From NCBI RefSeq assembly GCF_000143535.2, contig NC_037313.1, positions 503,501 through 567,500 on the forward strand: a DNA stretch of 64,000 nucleotides. Reading direction: 5' to 3'. This document shows positions 1-11,093 of this stretch, piece after piece. The translations under genes and the position numbers were made by a program. Source of the stretch: Botrytis cinerea B05.10 (Eukaryota; Ascomycota; Leotiomycetes; Helotiales; Sclerotiniaceae). The notes under the pieces are model-generated. The model was not told the DNA's origin and did no database searches. It was given only the letters and a program-made list of their open reading frames with translations. The first letter of the stretch is position 1. Each line of letters begins with the position of its first letter.

Positions 1-645
1 CACCAAACAAACAAAGCCCCTACAAGCTCGAAAATACCTGTTCCAAAATCCATAAGTATCATATACCATACACCATACACATACACATACACACACACAT
101 CCAAATGACCATCAAAGATCTCCATACTACATATTCCCACATATCTCTGGTGGTACACTGGTAATACATAAACACGTCGTGTCTATGTATCCCAATATAA
201 TATTTTCCCATCCGTCACAGCATTGCTCTCTGCCTTGCTCTGTCTTGCTCTGTCTTACATTCGATTCTATTTTATTGCGTATCTAGTAAAATGTGATATG
301 AGATGAATTGAATGAAGTATAGGTACATCACATCACATCGTATCACGTGTATGCCACACACACTTTCTCTAATCAGAGCCGCCGATGAAGCAGAGAAACA
401 AACATGGACTGGACTGGACTGGACTGGACTCGAATCTTAATATAGTGCTTACTAGGTATCTATATTGACGGTGATAAATAAATAGATAGAGATATAACAT
501 TCTCAATTTCTTTTAACTCAAGCCTTGTTTATATTAATATTTTCTTCCTTTTTCTTTTTCTTCTTCTTCCTTTTTTTCTTCGTTTTTTGGAGGACTTAGA
601 AGAGAGTGTTACAGATAGATATAAAATAGATATACAGTAGATATC

Positions 646-648
<3 letters not shown>

Positions 649-680
<32 letters not shown>
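649..680. repeat. (TC)16 microsatellite
   Basis: A perfect run of 16 TC dinucleotides follows an AT-rich stretch. It is a pure polypyrimidine tract on the + strand. Confidence 0.95.
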
Positions 681-681
<1 letters not shown>

Positions 682-1661
682 AGAAAACATCTCAAATCCC
701 TATCTATGTATAGTGAGCGAGTGGTAATGGACGGTATTCATGAATTAATGGATCGAATACTCGAATTAGATTCAGAATCCAGAATCCAGAATCCAGAATC
801 CAGGAATGCATTCATAAATCCATCCATAAATCACACCTCATTAATCTCAATCTCAATCTCCATCTCCATTCCCTCCCTATACATACATACACTCATGCAC
901 CCAAACTCTGCCGGGCAAGCATCTCATCCCCAAATCCCCAAATCTAGATTCCCAATGCCCACCCAATTCGCAATCCCCCTCCCCCCTTTCCCCTTCCCCA
1001 AAAAGGCTTATCTCATCTAAATCAATACCCACCAACTAACTATCTCTCGAACCATGTATTTATCGATATCGATATTGATAGTTATTGATATTGATAACAT
1101 CAAGTTAACGCAATCAAATCAAATTAAATAAAATAAAATAAAATTAATGTCAACTTATCTCTTCTTCTCCTGATGTATGGGATATTTATCCGTAATTGAA
1201 GGTACAAAATTTGATTGATCGATTATTCGCTTATAACTTACAGAGTACTCACTCACTCACTCACTCACTAATACCTAATACATCATCCATTCGGACATGT
1301 TTGTGTAGATAGACAGGTAGACAGGTAGATAGGTAGGTATTCACGTACTACTCTATACGTACTCATTCATATATGTAAGTATACCTACGAATAGATAGTT
1401 AGTACATACATACATACATACATACATACATACGTAACTACGTATAGTTATATACAAACATAAACATAAACATCACGATCAAACCCGGACTCCGTCCCAC
1501 AGTATACGCGTTATCATGACGATTCCACCCCATTTCCATTTACTTACATGTAAGTACAGAGTAATAAGCACACCCGCGTCCCCCTAGTAATAAGTAAAGT
1601 TTGAGCTGTGGTGCTATCTATGTAGTATTTATTATTATTTTTCGAGGACTTTTAACTATAT

Positions 1662-1712
1662 CGTAATTCGTAATTCGTAATTCGTAATTCGTAATTTGTT
1701 ATTCGTAATTCG
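1662..1712. repeat. 7-bp tandem repeat, CGTAATT
   Basis: Five exact copies of CGTAATT are followed by one degenerate copy and one further exact copy. There is no coding potential in it. Confidence 0.9.
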
Positions 1713-4700
1713 AGATTATTGGATGGATTGATGGTGGGAGGTTGTGGGTGGGTGAGTGGGAGATATAAATAACCAATCGTGCTAACTTCTTTTTGTTTCT
1801 CACGGGATTGTTTGATTGATTGGTTGGTTGGGCTGGATCTTGGGTATTTGGGTAGGTATGGTATGGTATGGTATGTGAGTATTTACAAACGAACGAACGA
1901 ACGAACGACGAAGGTTGGGTTGTAGGTTGCTGGGTTCCTCGTCCTTTTTGAGGAGGGGAGAGAGGGGAGGGAGCTTTCTTTGAGTTTGTATAGTTGTGGG
2001 TATGTGTGTATATGTAAATCTCTACTCCCTCCGTAATTGAATGAATGAATAATTAGATAGTTTGGGTATTGGGATTGGTATTGATATGTAGGGAGGGACT
2101 TGTGGAATACAATGTATAATATGTTGAGCTGAGTATCTATCTATGGAGTGTCTATATGAGTATCTATCTGTATATCAATCTGAGTATGTGAGTACCTATC
2201 TATGGAGTGTCTATCTGTATGCCAATCTCAATATCTCAATATCTATCTACAACCACAATCCACAATCTACAATAATATATATATATATACCTACTCGAAT
2301 ATCCCTCTAACTATATTATACTACACCTACAAACCATTCTACAAACCATTCAAGATATATATATATATATATATCCATTCAGAAATCAACCATCTTCCCT
2401 CCTAATCACTCACATACTCACATATCAATCCATCCATCCACCCACCCACCCACCATCTTCCCCCCTCCCCCTCCCCCTCACCCTCACCCTCCCTCCTAAA
2501 CATAAAAAAAACAGAAAGGATTCATTCCACGATTTACATACACAAACCCAGCCCGCCAGCCCAATAACCAAAAAAAAAAAAAAAACACACACACACACAC
2601 ACAAAAAAAACAAAGCATAACGTAAGCTCGAGGTAAGTAAATAGTCAACGACAACCAAAATTCCAAGCCACGATTGTGTGTTATATGACATAAGTGAGTT
2701 GCGAGAGTGTGGCTGTGAACGAGATACATACCTAGCCATAATAGCCATAGCCATAGCCATCTCAGAATAGAAATCTCAGATCGGGTAAGAAATTTGTTCC
2801 CTTGGATAATGAATGGTCTCGACCAGACCACGCCATCTTGAGGATGTAAAGATATTGTCTTGACTTGATATCTTACAACTTACACTTACGAACAACTGGT
2901 ATCAGGAATTATTTGAATGCTTACTTGACTTCACTTCACGTCACGTCACGTCAGGTCATGTCTACTCCGTGTATGAAAATAAAACCAAAGATACAACCAA
3001 AACGAAAGCCACAGCCAAAGATAACTAAATATAAATTCAAGTGATCCTCATCCCCAAAAAGCAGCGAGGTAAACCTGGATAGATGGATGGAAATTTTTAT
3101 AATAAGTAATAACAAAAAGACATGTGAACAATGAGTGACAAGCAAACCCAAGACCTACCTACCTCGTATGATTCGTATTCTCCCGTTCATTACCTACATA
3201 CCCAGTCATTAAACGAAGAGAGAGAAAGAGAGGGAGGCGAATAAAGGAACCCTCATAGTAACACAGCATTGAACAAAAATAAGAGATAATACCCCTCCCA
3301 ATGAGTGAGCCATTCCAGAACTTTTAACTCTGATCTTCGTATTGTATTGAAAAGGGAATGAATGAATGAATGAAAATCCACCCAAATTCGTGTTCATCAT
3401 CACAAGAAGTTGTCTGTCTCGTCTTGAGGAACGAATGAATGGTTGTTGCTTAAGCTGTCGTAAAAGGTAGCTATGTAGTTAGCTCATGGTAAATTGGTAA
3501 CAACAACCAAAGCTTCACGATTCTCCACCCACTGTCCACCTGTTCACTGTTCACTGTTCACAGTCCGCTGACAACGTACCAGTCCTCATACTCTTCTTCG
3601 CCTTGGAACTTGGAAATCAAGTACCGATAATAAATCTCGAACAGGCAGAAGAGAACCTTGGAAAAGGAATGCCTACTCCTCCGTAGGTCGACATCTAGGT
3701 GTTAGAAAAAGAATTGGAGAGGATCCATTTCCAGCCCATTGAGCCAATCAATCATTGCGGAATCTCGGACCCAAGACGTATGAGTAGAACATCCCAAATC
3801 ATTTTCAGGGGTAAATCGCTGGACTGGTTTTTAGTCTTGGACTAACGTTAAACACTCGGACCAAGATGCATCAGAATGATTGAGAGATGCTTGTCACTTG
3901 CAGAAAATTGAAATAGCGGATGATGTCTAACGCGATCGAGATGAGTTTAATTTTCATAATTTACAGTATTGGATGTTGGTAAACAATTCCATTGTTCAAG
4001 ATGGAGTTTGGCCACCGATGAATCGTAATGCTTATCCGTCGTGCCGTCGAATACACATTGGAGTATCGGTGCGAAGGAGGCGATTGTGTTCGACTGGAAA
4101 ACTCTGAAGCATTCAAGCATTGTGAAGAACTGTGTATGTTATTAGTATAAGACAAAAAGTATCCAATTGACGATAGAAGCTTCCTCTAAGAGACGCTGAG
4201 TAAAGTTAAGATTTCTATATTTATATTAGACGTTAGAAACTCCTACCGTCTGAAATAAGAACGATACCGGTCGGTAGCTAAGATATATCGTAATCATCAC
4301 TAAGAATCAATCTAAAACCACCAGGCCAGCGATCAATCCATTGAAACTCCCCATCCAAGTCATTTGGGATGAATGATGAATGATGACTGATGACTGATGA
4401 ATGATGAACCGTCTTGAAAGTGCACACGAAATCCGTACTGTACAACGAATCCAAGATCCACAAGTGACTGAGCTACCTACCTAGCATACACTTCCACCAG
4501 CCAGTCATGTTGCTGTTGCGCGGTGTAGTGGTGCATCTTCCCAGAATCGTGTCTGTGTAGTACGTCGTACCATCAACAGGAAGAGGTTCTCAAGCCATTC
4601 ATTGGAGAGACGTTTGATACCCCTCCCTCTCCCTTGTTTTCCTCGACCATCAACAGATCCCTCCGCGGCGTTCCAGTCACTGGGCACAACCACGATACAC

Positions 4701-4940
4701 GACAACATCGATGTAGGATGCAAAGAAGAAGATATTCATTTGGTGTTGCGATTCAATAGTGGAAGAAAGGTGCAGTGAGCCTGTGTGCAGCGAGTGCACT
4801 GTGAACGGGGCAACAAGCTTTTCCACGAGGACTGGTGAGTGGTAACTGGATGTAGGATGTAGAGCAGCAGGTATGATTGTGATGTGCTGATGTTCATCCA
4901 CCTCTTCATTTCCGAGTATCCATAAAAAGCAGATTCGGAC

Positions 4941-5066
4941 CTAGCTGGGCAAGGGTCGGCGGCATGGGAGATATTGTGCAGACGATAGATACTACCCAGA
5001 AGAGACTAGGCTGTGGCCGTCCAGATCCTTTTCACACCCGCCGTGCACCGACCCTTACCCAGCTAG
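4941..5066. repeat. 19-bp inverted repeat flanking 88 bp
   Basis: The left arm at 4941-4959 reads CTAGCTGGGCAAGGGTCGG. The reverse complement of the right arm (5048-5066) matches it at 18 of 19 positions, with a single C/T difference. The arms lie about 1 kb upstream of the ECM33 start codon. They could be the terminal repeats of a tiny non-autonomous element, or paired operator-like sites. I see no clear target-site duplication outside the arms. Confidence 0.75.
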
Positions 5067-5637
5067 CCTGCACCAGCGAGAGGAAGCTAAAACAAGCACG
5101 AGGTCTTACCACATCGGGCAATAGATGGGCGGGATTAATCATACCAAGGCTCCCCGCCAGCCAATCACGGCCGCTCTCCGCTCCCTTTAACTTTCGTAAC
5201 CTTTTCCAAACTTCACTTCAATCCACGATTCACTAGGACTGCACGACTAAACAAGCCTCTCCAGCTAGGATCCTCCCCTTTTCCACGATTTCTGACCACT
5301 TCCGGCCGCCCTTGCCAACTTTCATCCTTCCCTCCTTCCTTAGCCCGATTTTTAATTCGATTTCATTTGATTTGAATTCATTTCCTACGCCTGTACCCTT
5401 TTTGAAGAAAAAGCCACCCACTTCTTTTTCCATCTGCTCGCAAAAGTTCATATCGTCGTCTTCTTTCCAGTTGTTTTCTTTCCCATCACTTCATTACTGT
5501 CGTTAAGATTCTATCACTCTCTTACATTAATAATATTCGAATCGCACTCAGCCATCCAAAACGAACAGAAGGATCTATCTACACACCACCCTCGAAAAGA
5601 GAAAGAGTAATTCCATCAACAGCATCAAATCCAAAGG

Positions 5638-6004
5638 GTGAGTCGATTTCCTGAAAGCTTTCTCTCCCCTTCTCTCCTTCCCTCGTGAATGGAGATACAC
5701 CAAGACATCTCGATCATCGTGCAACACAATAATCAAACAGTCGCTCCCTCTCTCGATCCATTCCTCCCTCACGTTTGATGGTTTGATGGTTTGATTCCTT
5801 CCTTCCCTTCCTTCAAGAAGTTGTTGGCTCCTGCATTTGTCACTCTGCAAATTTCTTGGACCACCTTCTCCAGGAATTCTGATCATCAGCCACTTCGTCC
5901 TCCATTAAACCATCTTCCAACTTCATCCCACATTTATTCCTCTTCGATCAACCACTTTTTACATTCTTCTTACAATAATCGGACTAACAATTGCGAAGTT
6001 ACAG
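5638..6004 (+). other. predicted 5'-UTR intron of ECM33
   Basis: A good donor (GTGAGT at 5638) and a strong 3' end (branch-like ACTAAC, then TTACAG ending at 6004) bracket 367 bp of pyrimidine-rich sequence. The ECM33 start codon follows 22 bp after the acceptor. The intron would be long for this genome. Its placement in the leader is inferred from the splice signals only. Confidence 0.5.
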
Positions 6005-6026
6005 TAGAAGCTACTTCAAATCAATC

Positions 6027-7453
6027 ATGTTCTCCAAAGCCCTTCTCCCGGCTCTCGCAGTCGTTGGCACTGTCTCTGGTATGTTGTCAATCTTTCCATC
6101 AATACGTTCAGAGAGTGGATGTTGTGCATCAGGAGGCACCAGCAGATTGATCAATTCGATCTCTGATGGCGTGCACAAACAGGAGAGTGGTCAATCGAGA
6201 TGATACAAATACTAACGGGCGTTTTTTCATTTAGCTGCCACAACCGCTTCCGTTTGCTCTCAAGCAACCGCCACCATCAACAGTGCTGCTGATGCCACCG
6301 CTTTGGCTGATTGCAAGACCATCTCTGGTGATGTTCTTATCAGTACTTCCGCAGCTGGTACCATTCAACTTGATGGACCTCAACACATCGAAGGTAGCTT
6401 GTTGGTCGAGAACAACGGAGCCATCACATCTCTCTCAAGTACTTCTCTCACCACTATCGATGACACTTTCACTTTGAGCAACTTGACTCTCTTGTCCACC
6501 CTTCAATTCTCCGACCTCACCGAGATTGGAACCATCGACTGGGCTGCTCTTCCGGCTCTCCCATCTCTCACTTTCACCAATGCCGTTAAAACTGCCAAGA
6601 GTGTTACCATCACCAACACTTTCTTGAGCACCCTCGATGGTATCAACTTGAACACCGTTGACACCTTGAACATCAACAACAACAACCGCCTCAAGACCTT
6701 CAGCACTCAAGTTGGCAATGTCACCACTCTTCTCAACATCGATTCCAACGGAAAGAGCTTGGATGTTAGCTTCCCTAACTTGATCTGGGCCGCCAACATG
6801 ACCTTCCGTAACGTTTCCAGTGTCAGCATTCCATCTTTGGCCGTTGTTAACGGATCCCTCGGTTTCTACGAGAACTACTTCACCAGCCTCAACGCACCAA
6901 ACTTGACATCCGTCGGTAACACTGCCAACGGACAAGGTGGATTGGCTTTCGTTGCTAACCCATCCCTCGCCAACATCACCATCCCTATGCTCGAGACTGT
7001 TGGAGGTGCTTTCCAAATTGCCAACAACTCCGCTCTTGATGCTATCAACTTCCCAGAATTGACCCAAGTTGGAGGTGCTATTGATTTCTCTGGAAACTTC
7101 ACTACGTAAGTTTTTGATCCACGCACGCTCATATTGCGAAGGTTAACTAACACAATTCTTCTAGCCCTGAATTGCCAAAGCTTGACGACGTCAAGGGTGG
7201 TTTCAACATGCAATCTACTACATCCATCGACTGCAGTGGATTCAAGTCTGAGCACGACAGCGGTAACATCCAAGGTACCTACACTTGCAAGACTACCGCC
7301 AATGCTCAATCTGGAACCACTTCTGGAACTTCAACCGGCTCCTCTTCAAGTGCATCTGCTTCTTCTAGCAAGGGTGCCGCTGTCTCCTACGGTGTCAACG
7401 AGGCAGTTATGGGTGCCTCCGTTATCGGAGGTTTCTTGAGCATGTTGTTGTAA
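6027..7453 (+). CDS. ECM33: GPI-anchored cell-wall protein, Ecm33 family
   Basis: Three exons (6027-6078, 6235-7105, 7165-7453) encode about 403 residues, the usual length for Ecm33. The first exon supplies a hydrophobic secretion signal (MFSKALLPALAVVGTVS). The body has the family's receptor-L-like, leucine-rich pattern with many Asn/Ser/Thr and several N-glycosylation sites (for example NLT, NMT, NIT). The C terminus has a Ser-rich stretch (GSSSSASASSSKG) and then a hydrophobic tail ending in SMLL, typical of a GPI-attachment signal. Ecm33 proteins sit on the plasma membrane and in the wall and are needed for normal wall organisation and morphogenesis. Intron 1 has a textbook ACTAAC branch site. 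The start fits because it directly opens the signal peptide. The family call is firm; the precise function in this fungus is inferred. Confidence 0.93.
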
Positions 7454-8218
7454 ATCATTGGGACGTCGGCGTTTTTCCTTTAATTATCACATTAGACCTA
7501 ATATGCCACGTTCTCTCTTTTTTACACGACTTTTCACAAGCTTTTGAGCGTTTTTCACCTTCATTAGGATCATTAGGGGCGTGTGCTTTGCATATCTATT
7601 GCTGTCGAGGTTGCTCTACATGTGCACCTGTTACATTGATGGTATTCAGAAAATTCCATGAAGTTATTTAAGGGGATGGATGGGTGGGAAACATTAAGCT
7701 TTTGAGAAGAGAGAATCCGAAATTGTACATTTGAATATTGTTTCCCCGGAATTGAGAAGTGCAGAGAATAATAATGAATCTCTTTTTTAAACCATAATAC
7801 TATAATGTCTGTCTTTATTTGTTACATGTCCTTGTGTGTTCTCGACCTTGCCAAGTTTTGATTTGATTCAATGAATCGGTAATTGTAAGATCTACGGTTC
7901 ATCATGTTATGAAGTTGATTAGAATGCGGGTCTTGTTGATCCTTGAGTTAATTAATGCGGGTCTTGAAATAAGTGACGCTGTTGTTGTATGTATGTGTAT
8001 GTATGTCATTGGAGATTGAAATACATTGGGATTGGGTTGATGTTTTTGGTATATTGAGTAATTTATCTATCTTGTGGTTTAATTTCAAGTGTGTTAGTAA
8101 GTAGTAGATGTGTTGGTGGATGTGGATTGCTCTCGTTTAGATTATCTTTCCTCTTGTGTGGTGTGGTATGGGAGAGAGAGAGAGAGGGAGAGTAGTGGAA
8201 TGGGAATGGGAATGGGAG

Positions 8219-8300
8219 AGGAGAATAGGGAGAGGAGAGTAGGGAGAAGAGAGTAGGGAGAAGAGAATAGGGAGAAGAGAATAGGGAGAAGAGAGTAGTG
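8219..8300. repeat. 14-bp purine-only tandem repeat
   Basis: A 14-bp unit, GAGAATAGGGAGAA with A/G variation, repeats about five times from 8221. It is nearly all purine on the + strand and is flanked by further G/A-rich sequence (8170-8220, 8300-8335). Such polypurine mirror tracts can form triplex (H-DNA) structures. Confidence 0.85.
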
Positions 8301-8340
8301 GAATGGGAATGAGAAAGGGAAAGGAGATAATGGGGGCGAG

Positions 8341-8385
8341 GTGAGGTGAGGTGAGGTGAGGTGAGGTGAGGTGAGGTGAGGTGAG
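8341..8385. repeat. (GTGAG)9 pentanucleotide repeat
   Basis: Nine perfect copies of GTGAG directly follow a variant copy, GCGAG. Confidence 0.95.
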
Positions 8386-8530
8386 AGGGCAAGTAGAAAA
8401 CAAGGCGGGTAAGGAGGGTTTCGTGAGGAGATGGATATACATAAGATACGTAAGGTAAATCATAAAATAGGTGAGTTGAGTTGAGTTGCGATGGGATGGG
8501 ATGGGTAGGTAGCTATGGAAAATCTAGCAA

Positions 8531-8636
8531 AGTCAGTTAGTCAGTCAGTCAACCAGTCAGTCAACCAGTCAGTCAACCAGTCAGTCAACCAGTCAACCAG
8601 TCAGTCAGTCAGTCAGTCAACCAGTCTGTCAACCAC
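8531..8636. repeat. CAGT/CAAC compound tandem array
   Basis: A roughly 12-bp unit built from CAGTCAGTCAAC repeats with variation over about 100 bp. It has no unique spacers, so it is a minisatellite and not a CRISPR-like array. Confidence 0.9.
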
Positions 8637-9105
8637 TCTACACCATACGATCGATATCAGAAGATTGAAAATCAGAAGATCGGATTACAATTTGAATTGA
8701 GATCAAGATCAAGATCTGGGTATGAGATACATCGGACGGATCGATGGCCATGGAGTGAGTAAGCTGCTTGGAACATATCTTGGGATTATAGCGATACGTA
8801 GTTCATATAGATGGGTAGAGGAATGATGTACTCTAGTATATTCAATGGCAGTCTGGCAGATAGATACTATTCATCGTTCTACTGCATAAGCGGATTTCGT
8901 ATTTCTTTGAAAAAAGCAAAAAAAAAAAAAATCTGAATCCCAAAAAGCATGCTCTAAAATCATTATACAAGTACATGTATAAACGAAAATGAAAATTTGT
9001 AGTACATCTAGGAATACATCTACATAGGAATACAATATCCAAGGGCAATAATAATGTACTTCATAATCCTTTGGGCAAATTAAAAAGTAGGTAGCTAGAT
9101 TGCCT

Positions 9106-10647
9106 CTACAATTTAGCCTTAGGTTGCTTAAGCATAGTATCTGCCACTATTCTCCTTTGAATCTTTCCTGTAGCTGTCTTTGGCATAACATCCGAAAAGT
9201 ATACCTGTTTTGGCACCTTGAACTTGGCCACTTTATCCGCAACCCATTGCTTCAACTCTGATGCAGTCAATTTTTGATCTGGCTTCAATACGATAGCAAC
9301 ACCAACATCTTGACCATACATTTCATCGGGTATAGCAAAGCTGACGGCTTCGGAAACAGCAGGGTGACGTGCTAGAACATTGTCTAGTTCAATAGGAGAG
9401 ATCTTCTCGCCTCCTTTATTGATGAGTTCCTTAATGCGGCCGGTGATGAACACATATCTATCTTTATCCATCTTTCCTTGATCACCAGTTCTGAAAAATC
9501 CGTCTTCGGTAAACGACTCCTTGTTGGCTTTCTCATTATTGAGATAACCTTTCGTGACATTCTCGCCACGAATAGAAATTTCTCCTTCGGAACCAATTGG
9601 GACTTCTTTACCCTCGCCATCGAGAATTCGTACTTCAACTCCTTGACCAATTCCTACAGAACCGGGTTGACGCTTTCCAGGTGGAAGAGGATTGGATGTC
9701 ATTTGATGAGAGGCTTCTGTCATGGCGTAGGCTTCAAGGACAGGAGCCTTGTATGTTTCTTCCAGGGCGTGAAAAGTGGTTGGAGAAAGAGGGGAAGAAC
9801 ATGATCGGATGAATCGAATGTTGGGTTTGGTTGTGGGTGGTGGGTTCTTTAAGAGAATTTGATGAATAGTTGGAACTGCAGTATACCAATTTGCTTTGTG
9901 TGTAATGAAATCGCTCCAGAATTCGGAAGCAGAGAACTTAAGGGGGACGATGACGGAACCACCAGACATTAATGGAGCTAGGAAACCCGCTAAAAGTCCA
10001 TGAACATGGAAAAGAGGCATAACAAGCATGGTACGATCTGCAGGAGTAAGCTTGTATGTAGCTTGTATGTTTTTCATAGTTGTAGTGAGGTTCCTGTGTG
10101 TCAACGGTACAGCCTTTGGTCTTCCTGTCGTTCCACTGGTATGTAAAACTAAAGCAACATCATCTGGTTGTGCCTGCTCAACCTTTTGATTTCCTTTCCC
10201 TTTCAGTTTTCCCTCATCCTTAACATCCAACACAACCTCACTGCCATTCCAGTAACATTCTGCAATGGCTGCATTATATTTTCTCGCGGCCCTCACCGCA
10301 GGCCCATCTTTCTGAAACGAATCTTTAGGAACCAGAGCAACTGCAGAGCTCAAATCATCAATGTAGAATTCGAATTCCTCTTGCTTGTATGCGGAGTTAA
10401 GAGGTGCGGCTATTCCTCTTTGCCATGATGCTGCTAAGAATGCAATTATGAATTCATAGGTATTTGGTAGAGCAATTGATACTGCAGCTTGGGGTGTAAC
10501 ACCAAGCTTGGCGAGCTTCTTTTGAAATGAGGATATCTCGGCGGTGAGCTGTTTATAGGTAATGGTGAGAGGTTGCTTTCCTGGAACGATAATTGCTGTG
10601 GTAGTATTGCCAGTGGAGAAGGAATTGGCGAGAGTGGCAGCAGACAT
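9106..10647 (-). CDS. PCS60: peroxisomal acyl/oxalyl-CoA synthetase, Pcs60 (Fat2) type
   Basis: A single-exon gene of 513 residues. The AMP-binding signature is at about residues 169-180 (HTSGTTGRPKAV), followed by the acyl-adenylate motif YAMTEASHQM, the TGD motif (RTGDQGKMDKD) and the C-terminal GKIQRR lysine region. The protein ends in AKL, a PTS1-type peroxisomal signal. Length and arrangement fit yeast Pcs60 (Fat2) and plant AAE3, which ligate CoA to oxalate and help degrade it; medium-chain acids are an alternative substrate. The enzyme would act in the peroxisome matrix. It is divergent from the SPF45 gene across a 446-bp shared promoter. The adenylate-forming family and peroxisomal targeting are well supported. 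Oxalate as the substrate is inferred from the family. Confidence 0.88.
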   Translation of the reverse strand: MSAATLANSFSTGNTTTAIIVPGKQPLTITYKQLTAEISSFQKKLAKLGVTPQAAVSIALPNTYEFIIAFLAASWQRGIAAPLNSAYKQEEFEFYIDDLSSAVALVPKDSFQKDGPAVRAARKYNAAIAECYWNGSEVVLDVKDEGKLKGKGNQKVEQAQPDDVALVLHTSGTTGRPKAVPLTHRNLTTTMKNIQATYKLTPADRTMLVMPLFHVHGLLAGFLAPLMSGGSVIVPLKFSASEFWSDFITHKANWYTAVPTIHQILLKNPPPTTKPNIRFIRSCSSPLSPTTFHALEETYKAPVLEAYAMTEASHQMTSNPLPPGKRQPGSVGIGQGVEVRILDGEGKEVPIGSEGEISIRGENVTKGYLNNEKANKESFTEDGFFRTGDQGKMDKDRYVFITGRIKELINKGGEKISPIELDNVLARHPAVSEAVSFAIPDEMYGQDVGVAIVLKPDQKLTASELKQWVADKVAKFKVPKQVYFSDVMPKTATGKIQRRIVADTMLKQPKAKL

Positions 10648-11093
10648 CTTGGCCTGCGTGGGTTGGTAGACGATGGTTGGTTGAGACGGCGATTAATCGT
10701 TGGACTGTACAAGGGATGAAATGGAGCCAAGATCAGAAGGTAACTTCAAGAATCCGAAGAATTAACGACTAAAGTATAAAATTGTTCAAATATCGTCGGT
10801 TTGTTTATGGCAGGATAGAGGAGAAACTTGATTGTCACGTATGAGATTAATAAGAACCATTCCCAAACCTTTCTAAGCTTCCCGAGCTCGCAAAGGTTCC
10901 GTGCCTCTCCTTTACTTCTTATCCACGGCGTCCGTCCCTTATCGGAAAGAAGCTCCTCGTCACCTGACTTTGGTGGCAGCTACTTGGTACAGCCTTATGC
11001 GCCAGGCTGTGGTTGTTTCGCAAACAACTGCAACTCAACATTTAACGGTCTCTCTGTTTGATTGCTTTTCTTTTGCATGGTTCATATGTCATT
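10648..11093. promoter_or_regulatory. shared divergent promoter, CoA synthetase / SPF45
   Basis: A stretch of 446 bp separates two start codons pointing away from each other. It must hold the promoters and leaders of both genes. No specific factor site is recognised. Confidence 0.6.

Larger units (their letters stand above)
1..5200. other. long non-coding, simple-repeat-rich region upstream of ECM33
   Basis: I see no convincing gene here. The first 3.4 kb is crowded with short tandem repeats: GGACT x5 (406-430), (TC)16 (649-680), a 7-mer CAGAATC x4 (773-800), ACTC (1247-1268), TACA (1403-1433), CGTAATT x5 plus degenerate copies (1662-1712), GGTAT (1855-1875), ACGA (1888-1910), AT runs (2275-2290, 2352-2373) and an A-run/CA-run block (2568-2605). 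From about 3.4 to 4.9 kb the sequence is more complex but still has no long open frame. Such tracts are usual in long promoters, UTRs or long non-coding transcripts of filamentous fungi, and I cannot tell which applies. Confidence 0.6.
7454..9105. other. 3' flank of ECM33 and convergent intergenic region with tandem repeats
   Basis: The region lies between the ECM33 stop codon and the stop codon of the convergent CoA synthetase gene. 7.45-8.1 kb looks like 3'-UTR and AT-rich spacer. 8.16-8.64 kb is almost entirely tandem repeats, listed separately. No gene is seen. Confidence 0.7.

Noticed and set aside
4964..5236. 90-codon ATG frame overlapping the inverted repeat
   Set aside because: Spans promoter-like sequence, has no homology that I recognise, and no splice signals linking it to other exons.
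6435..7067. 210-codon open frame on the minus strand
   Set aside because: It lies entirely antisense to ECM33 exon 2 and reflects the regular codon pattern of that gene.
8531..8636. CRISPR-like regular array
   Set aside because: The repeats are contiguous with no unique spacers, and the genome is eukaryotic; it is a minisatellite.
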